Below, piece after piece: positions 25,203 through 34,653 of a stretch of DNA of 64,000 bases. The DNA lies in NCBI RefSeq assembly GCF_900188155.1, contig NZ_FZOG01000001.1:953104-1017103 (forward strand), written 5' to 3'. This DNA is from Pseudomonas segetis. Lineage in GTDB: Bacteria; Pseudomonadota; Gammaproteobacteria; Pseudomonadales; Pseudomonadaceae. Under the pieces are notes generated by a model that had not been told where the DNA came from, did no database searches, and saw nothing but the letters and a program-made list of their open reading frames with translations. The position numbers and the translations under genes were made by a program. Every line of letters begins with the position of its first letter. The stretch's first letter is position 1.

Positions 25203-26870
25203 ATGGCTGATGCGTTCCAACTGCCGCTCGATGCCTTCTACCATCGAGAAGCACGGCACCCCGATAAATGCTATTTGGTCCAACCACTGCCGGATGGCAG
25301 CCTTGAGAGGCTGAGTTGGGCCGAAGTGGGTGAACAAGCCCGGCGCGCGGCGCACTGGCTACGCACCCGGGATTTCCCCCCCGGCAGTCATATCGCAATC
25401 ATTTCAAAAAACTGTGCGCACTGGATAATCACAGACTTGGCGATCTGGATGGCCGGGCATGTGTCGGTGCCGCTGTACCCCAACCTGACGGCCGAATCGA
25501 TCAGCCATGTGCTTGAGCATTCTGAGTCGGTACTGGCATTCATTGGCAAGCTTGATAATTGGCCGAGCATGGCACCGGGAATTTCCGACGCCATCCCAAC
25601 GGTCGCAATGCCGTTGCATCCCGAGGGCCGCTTTGACTTCAGTTGGAGCGACTTGCAGGCTTGCTCACCTATCCAGGACAGCCCGAGCCCGGCCCCGGAC
25701 CAGCTCGCCACCATCATCTACACCTCGGGCACCACTGGCTTGCCCAAAGGGGTGATGCATAACTTCGGTAATTTCGGTTTTGCCGCGAGCAATGCGCGTA
25801 CGCTATTTAGTGTCACTGAAGACGACAGGTTGTTGTCCTATCTGCCGCTGTGCCATGTCGCCGAGCGCATGTTTATTGAGCTTTCATCCTTCTACGGTGG
25901 GCCGACGGTGTTCTTTGCTGCCAGTCTCGATACCTTTCTTGAAGACCTAAAGCGTGCACGACCGACAGTGTTCTTCGCCGTACCGCGCATCTGGACCAAA
26001 TTCCAGATGGGGGTCTACAGCAAGATGCCTGCCGAGCGGCTCGATTTCCTGCTCAAGTTGCCCATCATCGGCCCTGTTGTGGGCAAGAAAGTCCTGACCG
26101 GGCTCGGCCTGGATGCGATCCGTTTTGCCTTGTCTGGCGCGGCGCCCGTGCCTGAAGCCTTGCTCAAGTGGTATCAACGCATGGGGCTGGATGTGCTTGA
26201 GGTCTATGGCATGACCGAGAATTGCGGTTATTCCCATGTCTGCCGCCCCGGCAAGTATAAAAAAGGCTGGATCGGTCAAAACAGCACGGGTGTCGAGGCG
26301 CGAATTGCCGACGATGGCGAGTTGCAGGTGCGCAGCGGGGCAACCATGCAGGGCTATTTCAAAGACCCGGAAAAGACCGCTGAAACTATCACCGAGGATG
26401 GCTTTCTGCGCACGGGTGACAAGGGCGAGCAGGATGGCGAGGGCAATTTGCGCCTGACTGGACGGATCAAGGAAATATTCAAGACGAGCAAAGGCAAGTA
26501 TGTCGCGCCTTCACCGATCGAAAATCGCCTGGCGGTGCATTCGCGCATCGAGCAGGTGTGTGTGGTCGGTGACGGCATGGCGCAGCCCATGGCGCTTTGC
26601 GTGCTGTCGGAAACAGGTCGCCAGGATGCAGCCAACAGTAGCCGAAGCGAATTGGAAAGCAGCTTGGTGAAGTTGTTGGAGGAGGTCAATGCACAGCTTG
26701 ATCAGCACGAACGTTTGCAAGGGCTGGTGTTGGTCAAGGATACCTGGTCGATTGAGAATGGGTTCCTTACGCCCACGCTTAAAATCAAGCGTAATGTGGT
26801 CGAGGACACATACTCCAGTCGGTTTGCGGCCTGGAGTGACAGTCGCCAGCCTCTTGTCTGGCACGACTAA
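25203..26870 (+). CDS. AMP-binding acyl-CoA ligase
   Basis: 555 aa from ATG 25203 (GGGAAG Shine-Dalgarno). ANL-superfamily motifs: ATIIYTSGTTGLPKGVM (P-loop), LEVYGMTENCGYSH, DGFLRTGDKGEQD and RIKEIFKTSKGKYVAPSPIE with the hinge and catalytic Lys region. It activates a carboxylic acid as acyl-AMP and then acyl-CoA; similarity to long-chain FadD/FadD15-type ligases suggests a fatty acid. A perfect palindrome precedes it, and a hotdog thioesterase follows, so synthesis and release of an acyl-CoA are paired. Confidence 0.9.
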   Translation: MADAFQLPLDAFYHREARHPDKCYLVQPLPDGSLERLSWAEVGEQARRAAHWLRTRDFPPGSHIAIISKNCAHWIITDLAIWMAGHVSVPLYPNLTAESISHVLEHSESVLAFIGKLDNWPSMAPGISDAIPTVAMPLHPEGRFDFSWSDLQACSPIQDSPSPAPDQLATIIYTSGTTGLPKGVMHNFGNFGFAASNARTLFSVTEDDRLLSYLPLCHVAERMFIELSSFYGGPTVFFAASLDTFLEDLKRARPTVFFAVPRIWTKFQMGVYSKMPAERLDFLLKLPIIGPVVGKKVLTGLGLDAIRFALSGAAPVPEALLKWYQRMGLDVLEVYGMTENCGYSHVCRPGKYKKGWIGQNSTGVEARIADDGELQVRSGATMQGYFKDPEKTAETITEDGFLRTGDKGEQDGEGNLRLTGRIKEIFKTSKGKYVAPSPIENRLAVHSRIEQVCVVGDGMAQPMALCVLSETGRQDAANSSRSELESSLVKLLEEVNAQLDQHERLQGLVLVKDTWSIENGFLTPTLKIKRNVVEDTYSSRFAAWSDSRQPLVWHD

Positions 26871-26951
26871 TTTTGCTGTGAGCAATATTCACCGTTCGTG
26901 CTTGATTCAGCTTGATCGGTGGTGATGCCACGCTATGGAAAAGGAACGCAT

Positions 26952-27392
26952 ATGAGTCTGTGGCGCCGAACGCCCGATATCGACGGGTTGAATGCAACGC
27001 TGAAAAACACCATTGGTGAACAGCTGGATATTCGCTTTGAGTCATTTGACGATGAGTCGATAACCGCGAGCATGGTGGTCGATTCCCGCACCCATCAGCC
27101 CTATGGGCTGCTGCATGGCGGCGCATCGGTGGTGCTTGCCGAAACATTGGGTTCTACCGCTAGCTACCAGTGCATCGATGTAGAGAAGTTCTACTGTGTA
27201 GGCCTGGAGGTCAATGCCAACCATCTGCGCGCTGTCCGCAGCGGGCGGGTTACAGCCGTTGCGCGAGCCGTCCACCTGGGGCGCTCTACCCATGTGTGGG
27301 ATATTCGGCTGACAACCGAAGAGGGTAAAACCAGTTGTATTTCGCGATTGACGGTTGCGGTTGTCGCCCTGGGTAGCGAGTTACCAAAGTGA
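26952..27392 (+). CDS. Hotdog thioesterase (YdiI/MenI-like)
   Basis: 146 aa from ATG 26952 (GGAACG upstream). Hotdog fold with YGLLHGGASVVLAETLGS, where the Glu is the catalytic base of YdiI/EntH-type thioesterases, then GLEVNANHLRAVRSGRVTA. Likely hydrolyses an aryl- or acyl-CoA. It follows the acyl-CoA ligase by 81 bp on the same strand. Confidence 0.9.
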   Translation: MSLWRRTPDIDGLNATLKNTIGEQLDIRFESFDDESITASMVVDSRTHQPYGLLHGGASVVLAETLGSTASYQCIDVEKFYCVGLEVNANHLRAVRSGRVTAVARAVHLGRSTHVWDIRLTTEEGKTSCISRLTVAVVALGSELPK

Positions 27393-27491
27393 ACCGTTAG
27401 GGCGCGCGGTTCGGCCAGGCGGTGATTGATCGCGTTGCCCTCTGCAATTTTGTCCAAGATCAGGCTGCTGCAAAGCGTTAAAGTAGCGGCC

Positions 27492-28301
27492 ATGGAACAG
27501 ACTCAACACATCATCAGTGGCCTACCCGGCGTGCGTTTAATCAACGCCGAGTACCATAACTTTGCCTTTCCCCGGCACTTTCACCTTGAATACCACATCG
27601 GTTTGCTGCTGCGCGGGCAGCACCGCTATGTGTGCCAGGGTGAACGCCTGCAGGCGACGGTAGGTGATGCCTTGCTGATGGCGCCCGAGCAAATCCACGA
27701 CGGTGCAAGCCTCACTGGCGAGGGCTATCGCATTCGCGTGCTTGCCCTTGATCCGCAACGGCTCGAGCAGGCGAGTCGCAGCTTGAGTGATGAGCGCCAC
27801 GGCACGCCGCGCCTGACCAGTTCCTCCTTGCGCAATGTCCAGCTGCAACGGCAACTGGGCGTGTTGCATGCCTCGCTGGTCAACGGTGATTCGACCCTGG
27901 CCCAGGAAAGTAACCTGCTGAGCATGTTTGCGACATTACTGGCTCTCGGCTCGAGCCTGAGGATCAAGGAGCAGGATCAAGGGTTTGACCTGCGCACATG
28001 GGGGCGTCTGCGTGAGTGGATGGAGTCACGGCTCGATCAGCCACCGTCTCTGGAAGAGCTGGCCGCGTTTTGCGGCCTGAGTCCATGGCAAGCACTGCGT
28101 AGATTCAGTCGCCAGTGTGGCTTGCCGCCACATCAATGGTTGACTCAATTGCGTCTGGAGCGAGCGCTGCCACGGGTTCTACGCGGCGATTCGCTAAGTG
28201 ACATAGCCCTGCAGCTGGGCTTTTACGATCAAGCGCATTTTTCCCGCCTGTTCCGGCGAACCTACGGGTTGCCCCCAGCAAGGTTGCGTTCAAGCAGCTG
28301 A
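27492..28301 (+). CDS. AraC family transcriptional regulator
   Basis: 269 aa from ATG 27492. N-terminal AraC-type cupin (HYHIGLLLRGQHRYVCQG-like effector domain; actual text YHIGLLLRGQ) and two C-terminal HTH motifs: PSLEELAAFCGLSPWQALRR and DSLSDIALQLGFYDQAHFSR, ending with the GLPPARLR box. It lies 31 bp before a LysE-type exporter gene, which it probably controls. Confidence 0.92.
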   Translation: MEQTQHIISGLPGVRLINAEYHNFAFPRHFHLEYHIGLLLRGQHRYVCQGERLQATVGDALLMAPEQIHDGASLTGEGYRIRVLALDPQRLEQASRSLSDERHGTPRLTSSSLRNVQLQRQLGVLHASLVNGDSTLAQESNLLSMFATLLALGSSLRIKEQDQGFDLRTWGRLREWMESRLDQPPSLEELAAFCGLSPWQALRRFSRQCGLPPHQWLTQLRLERALPRVLRGDSLSDIALQLGFYDQAHFSRLFRRTYGLPPARLRSSS

Positions 28302-28332
28302 CCCGACTTTATTTGATCTTGTGGAGATTGCC

Positions 28333-28989
28333 ATGCAGGAGAGTTCCGTCTTGCTGTCGCTGACGGCTGTGTTTTTGATAGCACTTATCAGCCCAGGACC
28401 GGATGTTGCGCTGGTTGTGCGCACCTCGATTCATCAAGGTCGGCGCAGCGGTTTGCTCAGTGCCCTGGGGCTGGCCTGTGGCATTTTGCTGCACGGGATT
28501 TTGGTGTTGACCGGCGTGTCATTGCTGCTCAGCCGTTCTCCGCTGCTGTTCAACCTGATCCAGGTCGCTGGTGCGGGTTATCTGGCCTGGCTGGGGTTTG
28601 GCGCGCTACGCTCACGTTTCAGTTCGCCCTCGGCCGCCCAAACCGGGCAGTTCACCCGTGCCCTGGAACCTTCGGTGCTGGGCCCGTGGCTACGCGGCTT
28701 TGCCACCAATATCCTCAATCCCAAGGCATTGGTGTTCTTCCTGGCACTGTTGAGCAGCTTGATTCCCGCGCATATGTCGGTGGCAGGTAAACTGGCGGCT
28801 GCGAGCATCTTGTTTGTCGTCGGTTTGCTCTGGTTCAGTGCGCTGAGCATCGGCTTGACGCATCGGAGCCTGCAAATGCGCCTGGTGCGCCTGGTACCCA
28901 CTATCGATCTATGTTGTGGAGTGGTGTTTCTACTGGTGGCGGTGGTAATCCTGGGGCGTGTAGCCATGGCTACAGGTGTTTGGCCATAG
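28333..28989 (+). CDS. LysE family amino acid/metabolite exporter
   Basis: 218 aa from ATG 28333 with GGAG 8 bp upstream. About six transmembrane helices. RhtB/LysE signature LIALISPGPDVALVVRTSI near the N-terminus and GFATNILNPKALVFFLALL in the middle. Expels an amino acid or homoserine lactone-like compound; substrate unknown. Paired with the AraC regulator upstream. Confidence 0.92.
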   Translation: MQESSVLLSLTAVFLIALISPGPDVALVVRTSIHQGRRSGLLSALGLACGILLHGILVLTGVSLLLSRSPLLFNLIQVAGAGYLAWLGFGALRSRFSSPSAAQTGQFTRALEPSVLGPWLRGFATNILNPKALVFFLALLSSLIPAHMSVAGKLAAASILFVVGLLWFSALSIGLTHRSLQMRLVRLVPTIDLCCGVVFLLVAVVILGRVAMATGVWP

Positions 28990-29075
28990 CACCATCATCA
29001 CTGGCAATTACGCTCATTGTGATAACCCTCAGGGTGCTGGACAATTCATTCGGTTTTGATTGATTGAGTTAGCCA

Positions 29076-29897
29076 ATGCCCCATCAAACGGTATTTTTTG
29101 CCCATGCCAATGGTTTTCCGGCAGCGACCTACACCAAGTTATTTGACGCGCTGGGGCCACACTACAAGGTCGAGCATATCGGCCAGCATGGGCACGACCC
29201 CGATTTCCCGGTAAATGCGAACTGGAGCAACCTGGTTCGCGAGCTAATCCATCATCTCGAACAACGCGAACAGCCGGTGTGGGGAGTAGGGCATTCCCTT
29301 GGCGGTGTCTTGCACTATCATGCCGCCCAGTTGCGCCCCGAGTTGTACCTGGGCGTCGCCATGCTCGACTCGCCGCTGTTGACCCTGGCTGATCAGTGGG
29401 TGATCCGCGCGGCCAAGCGTTTCGGTTTTATCGATCGCATCACCCCGGCCGGACGAACCATTGGACGACGCGAGGCATTTGCCGATGCCGCCGAGGCACA
29501 CCGTTATTTCGCGGCCAAGAGCCTGTTCCGCAGGTTCGATCCAGATTGCTTGAGTGCCTATATCGAGCATGGTTTGCAAGCAACTGGAACGGGGCTGCGC
29601 TTGCGCTTTGACCCAGCCACGGAAATCAATATCTATCGCAATGTGCCGCACATCAGCGCTGGCCCTGCACATCAATTGAAAGTGCCATTGGCCATGGTGC
29701 GTGGCCAGCATAGCCGGGTGGTTCTTGCGCATCACACGCGGCATGTACGGCGGATACCAAAGGGTGAGTACCTGACAATGCCGGGCGGTCACATGTTTCC
29801 CCTGGAACATCCGTTGCAAACGGCGGAGCTGTTAAAGTCATTTTTCCAGCGCTGGGCCGATATCGACAGCCACGATTCAAGTAAGGACACTGCATGA
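29076..29897 (+). CDS. Alpha/beta hydrolase
   Basis: 273 aa. FFAHANGFPAATYTKLF starts the fold, the nucleophile elbow is GVGHSLGGVLHY (Ser) and the His lies in MPGGHMFPLEHP. Cytosolic serine hydrolase of unknown substrate. It overlaps the next gene, another alpha/beta hydrolase, by 4 bp (ATGA), so the two are probably co-translated. Confidence 0.9.
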   Translation: MPHQTVFFAHANGFPAATYTKLFDALGPHYKVEHIGQHGHDPDFPVNANWSNLVRELIHHLEQREQPVWGVGHSLGGVLHYHAAQLRPELYLGVAMLDSPLLTLADQWVIRAAKRFGFIDRITPAGRTIGRREAFADAAEAHRYFAAKSLFRRFDPDCLSAYIEHGLQATGTGLRLRFDPATEINIYRNVPHISAGPAHQLKVPLAMVRGQHSRVVLAHHTRHVRRIPKGEYLTMPGGHMFPLEHPLQTAELLKSFFQRWADIDSHDSSKDTA

Positions 29898-30763
29898 GCT
29901 CAAACATCCAGGAGTTGCGGTTGCGTCTGCCGCATATAGAACTCGCAGCCCAGGTTTATGGGCCCACCGACGGCAAGCCGGTGCTGGCCCTGCATGGCTG
30001 GCTGGATAATGCCGCCACCTTTGCACGCCTTGCGCCCAAGCTGGAGGGGCTGCGAATTGTAGCGCTGGATCTGGCAGGGCATGGTTTATCCGGGCATCGC
30101 CCTGGGGGCGTCAGTTATGCGATCTGGGATTATGTCTACGACGTATTGGCTGCGGCTGAATTTCTCGAGTGGGAGACATTCAGCATCATCGGTCATTCAA
30201 TGGGGGCAATTGTTGGGGTTCTGCTGGCCGGTGCCTTGCCTGAGCGGATTGAGCGCCTGGCGCTGATCGATGGCGTGACTCCCCATACACTCGAGGCTGA
30301 AGCTGCTCCGCAGCGCTTTGGCGATGCGTTGATGGCGCAGATGCAATTGGCCAAAAAGCGCAAAACAGTGCATCCCGAATTCAGGCGTGCTGTAGAAATG
30401 CGCATGAACGGCATGACCTCGGTCAGCCTTGAGGCTGCGCAACTGTTGGCTGCGCGCGGCTTGATCGAGGTAGCTGGCGGCTATTCATGGAGCGCAGACA
30501 GCCGGCTCACATTGCCGTCTAAACTACTATTGACGCAGGCCCAGGCAATGGCATTTGCCAAGCGAGTCGCTTGCCCGGTTAGCTTGGTCGTGGCCGAGCA
30601 GGGCATCTTGCTGGGCAAGGCCAAAGCCACCTACGACAAGGTCATGAGCGAACTTGACTTCGAGGTCACCCAACTGCCGGGAGGACATCACCTGCACCTT
30701 GATGACGAACGCGGCGCGCAGCTTGTAGCAGACTGTTTCAATCGCTTCATGCTGTCTTCTTGA
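29894..30763 (+). CDS. Alpha/beta hydrolase (serine hydrolase-like)
   Basis: 289 aa. Classic motifs: [17 protein letters not shown], the nucleophile elbow [14 protein letters not shown], and His in [12 protein letters not shown]. It resembles the MhpC/serine hydrolase-like group. It is second in a run hydrolase-hydrolase-GST-DUF4892 with small gaps or overlaps. Substrate unknown. Confidence 0.9.
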   Translation: MSSNIQELRLRLPHIELAAQVYGPTDGKPVLALHGWLDNAATFARLAPKLEGLRIVALDLAGHGLSGHRPGGVSYAIWDYVYDVLAAAEFLEWETFSIIGHSMGAIVGVLLAGALPERIERLALIDGVTPHTLEAEAAPQRFGDALMAQMQLAKKRKTVHPEFRRAVEMRMNGMTSVSLEAAQLLAARGLIEVAGGYSWSADSRLTLPSKLLLTQAQAMAFAKRVACPVSLVVAEQGILLGKAKATYDKVMSELDFEVTQLPGGHHLHLDDERGAQLVADCFNRFMLSS

Positions 30764-30813
30764 CTTGGCAAACCGAACTGGGGAATGGTGGTGCCATTGC
30801 AATGGAGAAGTAC

Positions 30814-31476
30814 ATGATTGATTTCTACACCGCGGCCACACCCAATGGACACAAAGTAGCGATTGCTCTCGAAGAGCTTGGCCTGCCTTACAAGGTGCAC
30901 GCGTTGAGCTTCGACAAGAAGCAGCAGAAAAGCCCGGCCTTTCTTCGCGTCAACCCCAATGGCCGTATCCCGGCAATTGTCGACCATGATAACGATGATT
31001 TTGCGGTGTTTGAGTCCGGTGCGGTCCTGGTCTATCTCGCGGAGAAAACTGGCCGGTTGATGCCGCAAGATGTCAAAGGTCGTTCACGGGTGATGCAGTG
31101 GTTGATGTTCCAAATGGGTGGTGTAGGCCCGATGCAAGGACAGGCCAACGTGTTTTATCGTTATCTGCCCGAGAAAATCCAGGTGGGAATCGATCGCTAT
31201 CAGCACGAATGCCGACGTCTATATAAAGTGCTCGATACTCGTCTTGCAGAGGAGGAGTTTTTAGCTGGGGAATACAGCATCGCGGATATCGCGACCTTTC
31301 CATGGGTGCGGCTACACGATTGGGCTGGCGTCTCGATTGACGGCCTTGACAGCCTCCAGCGCTGGCTTGATGTCATTGCTCAACGCCCGGCCGTGCAGCG
31401 CGGCCTGGCCATTCCACACAGCGAAGATGACGGTGTGAAGGTCGTCAAATCCGCCCAGACAATGTTGGCTCGCTAA
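30814..31476 (+). CDS. Glutathione S-transferase (YfcG/Nu-like)
   Basis: 220 aa from ATG 30814, chosen since GGAGAAG lies 6 bp upstream; ATG 30802 would add four residues. The N-terminus [20 protein letters not shown] has the Thr-Pro-Asn active-site pattern of Nu-class GSTs such as YfcG/Ure2-like proteins, with [11 protein letters not shown] and [12 protein letters not shown] in the thioredoxin domain and an alpha-helical C-domain. Such proteins have disulfide-bond reductase activity. The stop overlaps the next start (TAATG). Confidence 0.92.
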   Translation: MIDFYTAATPNGHKVAIALEELGLPYKVHALSFDKKQQKSPAFLRVNPNGRIPAIVDHDNDDFAVFESGAVLVYLAEKTGRLMPQDVKGRSRVMQWLMFQMGGVGPMQGQANVFYRYLPEKIQVGIDRYQHECRRLYKVLDTRLAEEEFLAGEYSIADIATFPWVRLHDWAGVSIDGLDSLQRWLDVIAQRPAVQRGLAIPHSEDDGVKVVKSAQTMLAR

Positions 31477-32285
31477 TGGCTGGTATACGTAGTGTTTGTG
31501 TCGCGCTAGCAATGGTATTCAGTTCCGCGGTACTGGCGGATGTGCCGGGCAGCAAGGATTTATCGGTAATGCCGCGCTTTACCGGCAGCCAGATCGTCGA
31601 TTACAGCGAGCAGGCGGAGCAGGAACGTATCTACCCGCAAGGCTCCATTCGCAGAATTAGTGGCCGTCTGCGCTATGAAAATGAAATTCAACTCAAGGGC
31701 GATCTCACCGCAATCACCTATCGATTGCCCGACACACACAGCTCAGATCAGGTATTCAATAGCACCCGGGAAGCGTTGTTGGCCAAGAATGCCCAGATGC
31801 TTTATTGGTGTAAGGGACGTGATTGCGGAGGGAGTAGCCTATGGGCTAATTCGGTGTTCTCCAAGTCAATCCTCTATGGGCCGGATGATCAGCAGTCGTT
31901 CGCCTTGTTCAGGCTGGCTGAACCGCAACAAGACAGCGTTCTGGCGCTGTACAGCATCACGCGCGGTAATCGCCGGGCCTACCTGCATGCCGAACTGCTC
32001 GCCAGTGATAGTGCGCTAGGGGACATATTACCAACGCCTGCAACATTATTACGTCAATTGCGAACCACTGGCGTGTTGAACTTGTCCAACCAGCAGGAGC
32101 CAACGCCAGCCTGGGTCGAAGTGTTGTCACGTGCATTGAATTCCGATAGCACCATGCGTGTTAGCCTTGCCGGTAACAATGCTGAAAGCTGGCGTGAGGC
32201 ATTGGTCGCGCAACGGGTGCGCAGCTCGCGACTTGAGTTGGGCAATGCCGATGTTAGCGGTTTGCAGGTGAATGTATTGCGTTAA
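31476..32285 (+). CDS. Exported DUF4892-like protein
   Basis: 269 aa. Signal peptide (about 1-22, ending AVLA), then a domain starting PGSKDLSVMPRFTGSQIVDY with an internal YWCKGRDCGGSSLWAN patch whose two Cys could form a disulfide, and a C-terminal OmpA-like alpha/beta segment (VEVLSRALNSDSTMRVSLAG). This is the DUF4892 pattern. Periplasmic or outer-membrane protein of unknown function, coupled to the GST gene by a 1-bp overlap. Confidence 0.82.
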   Translation: MAGIRSVCVALAMVFSSAVLADVPGSKDLSVMPRFTGSQIVDYSEQAEQERIYPQGSIRRISGRLRYENEIQLKGDLTAITYRLPDTHSSDQVFNSTREALLAKNAQMLYWCKGRDCGGSSLWANSVFSKSILYGPDDQQSFALFRLAEPQQDSVLALYSITRGNRRAYLHAELLASDSALGDILPTPATLLRQLRTTGVLNLSNQQEPTPAWVEVLSRALNSDSTMRVSLAGNNAESWREALVAQRVRSSRLELGNADVSGLQVNVLR

Positions 32286-32343
32286 CCGCTCAAGTATCCC
32301 ACCCGCCGTAGTTGCGATACCGACCAAGGCAGCCTGATTAACG

Positions 32344-32370
32344 AGGCCCTGTGTAACCCACAGGGCCTTT
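32344..32370 (+). terminator. Terminator after the DUF4892 gene
   Basis: AGGCCCTGTG/CACAGGGCCT, a 10-bp stem with a 5-nt loop and a short T-tract. Confidence 0.87.
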
Positions 32371-32402
32371 GTTCGTTTCATTCATATTTTCAGGACATTG
32401 AA

Positions 32403-33491
32403 ATGCTCAATAACGATCGCTTGCTGGTGCAGATATTGCTGCTGGCATTGCTGGGCGCAAGCTTGTGGGTACTTGCGCCATTTTGGTCGGCGCTGTTTTG
32501 GGCTTCAGTGCTGGCGTTTGCCAGTTGGCCGCTGATGCGCTGGCTCACCCATATGCTAAAGGGCCGTGAGTCATTGGCCGCGGCCATACTCACGCTGTGC
32601 TGGATAGTGCTGGTGGCCGTGCCATTGGTCATGCTCGGTTATAACCTGGCCGATCATATTCGCGATGCCACTGGCCTGATCAAGAACCTGCAGGTAACCG
32701 GTCTGCCAGCTCCACCTGCATGGCTTGCGAACGTGCCCCTGGTTGGGGATCGCCTGGTTTCTCTCTGGATCACCATCGACCAGCAAGGCGCTGCTTTCTT
32801 TGCATCGCTGCGACCTTACTTTGGCCAGGTTGGCAACTGGCTCCTGGAGCGCAGCGCGCAGGTTGGCGGAAGCATGCTTGAGCTGGCGTTGAGCCTGGTA
32901 CTGGTGTTCTTTTTCTACCGTGACGGCCCGCGCCTTGCCGCTTTTGCCCGCAGCCTGCTCGAGCGCTTGATCGAGGACCGGGCAGATCACTATATCCACT
33001 TGATTTCAGGCACTATTCAGCGCGTGGTCAATGGGGTGATTGGTACGGCTGCAGCGCAGGCAGTACTGGCTTACATCGGCTTTTTGATCGCGGGTGTTCC
33101 GGGAGCGTTGCTCCTGGCATTACTGACCTTTGGGGCAAGCCTGATCATGTTCCCACCCCTGGTTTGGGCGCCGGCGGTGGCTTGGCTGGCATGGAATGGC
33201 GAGGTCGGCATGACGATCTTCCTCGGCATCTGGGGCGTGCTGATCATCAGTGGGGTCGACAATATCCTCAAACCCTACCTCATCAGCCGGGGTGGTAACT
33301 TACCGCTGGTGGTGGTGTTGCTCGGCGTTTTTGGCGGCATTCTGACCTTTGGTTTCATGGGGCTGTTTCTGGGGCCGACCTTACTGGCGGTCGCCTACAA
33401 TCTGGTCACAGACTGGGTGGCCCACGGGCAGCCGAAATTCGAGACCGAAACCGGCGTGGTGATACGCAGCACAGATCAACCCCCGAGCTGA
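32403..33491 (+). CDS. AI-2E family transporter
   Basis: 362 aa with about eight transmembrane helices and a central soluble segment. Family patterns: VVNGVIGTAAAQAVLAYIGF, MFPPLVWAPAVAWL, DNILKPYLISRGGNLPLVV and LGVFGGILTFGFMGLFLGP. Members include AI-2 exporters and Na+/H+ antiporters, so the substrate is open. Independent gene with a terminator just upstream. Confidence 0.92.
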   Translation: MLNNDRLLVQILLLALLGASLWVLAPFWSALFWASVLAFASWPLMRWLTHMLKGRESLAAAILTLCWIVLVAVPLVMLGYNLADHIRDATGLIKNLQVTGLPAPPAWLANVPLVGDRLVSLWITIDQQGAAFFASLRPYFGQVGNWLLERSAQVGGSMLELALSLVLVFFFYRDGPRLAAFARSLLERLIEDRADHYIHLISGTIQRVVNGVIGTAAAQAVLAYIGFLIAGVPGALLLALLTFGASLIMFPPLVWAPAVAWLAWNGEVGMTIFLGIWGVLIISGVDNILKPYLISRGGNLPLVVVLLGVFGGILTFGFMGLFLGPTLLAVAYNLVTDWVAHGQPKFETETGVVIRSTDQPPS

Positions 33492-33695
33492 GTCCAGATG
33501 ATCGTCGATAGGCGGCCGTTCGAGATGTGAGAGCGGTCGCTGGCACCCTAGCGGATGCGGGTTCTGCACTTACATATACGGGCGCGCCAGATTGTTGTGC
33601 CTGTGCGGCTTCCTGATTGTGATATGACAGCGGCCGGTGTATGACTGGTTCAGCTTTCGCTGTCCCAAGCGCAAGGCACTACAAGGAATGTATCC

Positions 33696-34532
33696 ATGCC
33701 CCATCTCAAGAATGCTATTAGCCTGTCGTTGTTATTGTTGGCTTTACCTGTGGCCAGCGTAAATGCCTCAAGCACCGAACCCGAGGCCCCTGACTCGAAC
33801 CTGCTGACTGATGCGGTGGCCTGGCGCCAGACTGCGGCGGAATATCGGGCGCTCTATTATCAAGGCTTCAACATTGCAAAGGCGCGCCTGGATCAGGCAT
33901 TGGCCGAGCAGAAGCCCGGTGACAAAAAACCAGCGATCATCAGTGATATCGACGACACCATTCTCAGCAGTAACAGCTATTGGGGCTATTTGATCGCCCA
34001 GGATAAAGCGTTTTTCGATGATCCTAGCTGGGATCGCTGGGTGGCTGACAATGGTCCGACCTTGACCCCGGGCGCTCTGGAGTTCCTGAACTACGCCAAG
34101 TCGCGCGGGGTGGAAATCTTCTATGTATCCAGCCGTGATCAGGGCGACAAGACATACGAGTACGCGCTGAATAACCTGCGCAAGTACAAGCTGCCTGATG
34201 CCGATGAAGCCCATGTGACCGTTCTGCGCGAAAGCTCGAACAAGGAGCCGGCACAGCACAAGATCGCCGAGCAGTTCAATGTGTTGTTGATGTTGGGTGA
34301 CAACCTCAATGATTTCGAGCGCAGTTATTATGTCGATACGGTCGAGAAGCGCGCGCAGTTGGTGGACGACAACCATGGCAAGTTTGGTGGTCGGTACATC
34401 CTGTTTCCTAATCCCACCGACGGCCACTGGATCAAAGCCATATTTGGTGAATCAGAACCTGCAGATACGCCGGCCAACCGGGCCAGGTTTCGCCAGGCGG
34501 CTGAGCGTGGGGGCTGGAAACCAGCAAACTGA
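33696..34532 (+). CDS. Secreted HAD-family acid phosphatase, class C (e(P4)-like)
   Basis: 278 aa. Signal peptide about 1-24 (ends SVNA). HAD motifs: ISDIDDTILSSNSYWGYL (nucleophile and acid Asp) and LLMLGDNLNDFERSYY (Mg2+ Asp pair), with VSSRDQGDKTYEYAL as the Ser/Thr motif. It should dephosphorylate nucleotides or other monoesters in the periplasm. Classical e(P4) enzymes are lipoproteins; here there is no Cys at the signal-peptide end, so it is probably soluble. Shine-Dalgarno AAGGAA. Confidence 0.9.
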   Translation: MPHLKNAISLSLLLLALPVASVNASSTEPEAPDSNLLTDAVAWRQTAAEYRALYYQGFNIAKARLDQALAEQKPGDKKPAIISDIDDTILSSNSYWGYLIAQDKAFFDDPSWDRWVADNGPTLTPGALEFLNYAKSRGVEIFYVSSRDQGDKTYEYALNNLRKYKLPDADEAHVTVLRESSNKEPAQHKIAEQFNVLLMLGDNLNDFERSYYVDTVEKRAQLVDDNHGKFGGRYILFPNPTDGHWIKAIFGESEPADTPANRARFRQAAERGGWKPAN

Positions 34533-34550
34533 TTGCGCGGCCTAGGAGGG

Positions 34551-34577
34551 AATATATCCCGCCTGGCGGGATATATT
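34551..34577. repeat. Hairpin between converging genes
   Basis: AATATATCCCGC-CTG-GCGGGATATATT: perfect 12-bp arms and a 3-nt loop, with no T-run on either side. It lies 18 bp after the phosphatase stop and 76 bp from the patatin stop, where a bidirectional terminator is expected; the AU half of the stem may serve in place of a U-tract. Confidence 0.7.
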
Positions 34578-34653
34578 GTGGCGTGGAGCAAGGCTGGGCA
34601 TTGTTTTACCCAGCCTTATCCATTATGGCTAGCAAGGCTGTGCCTACAGCCGT

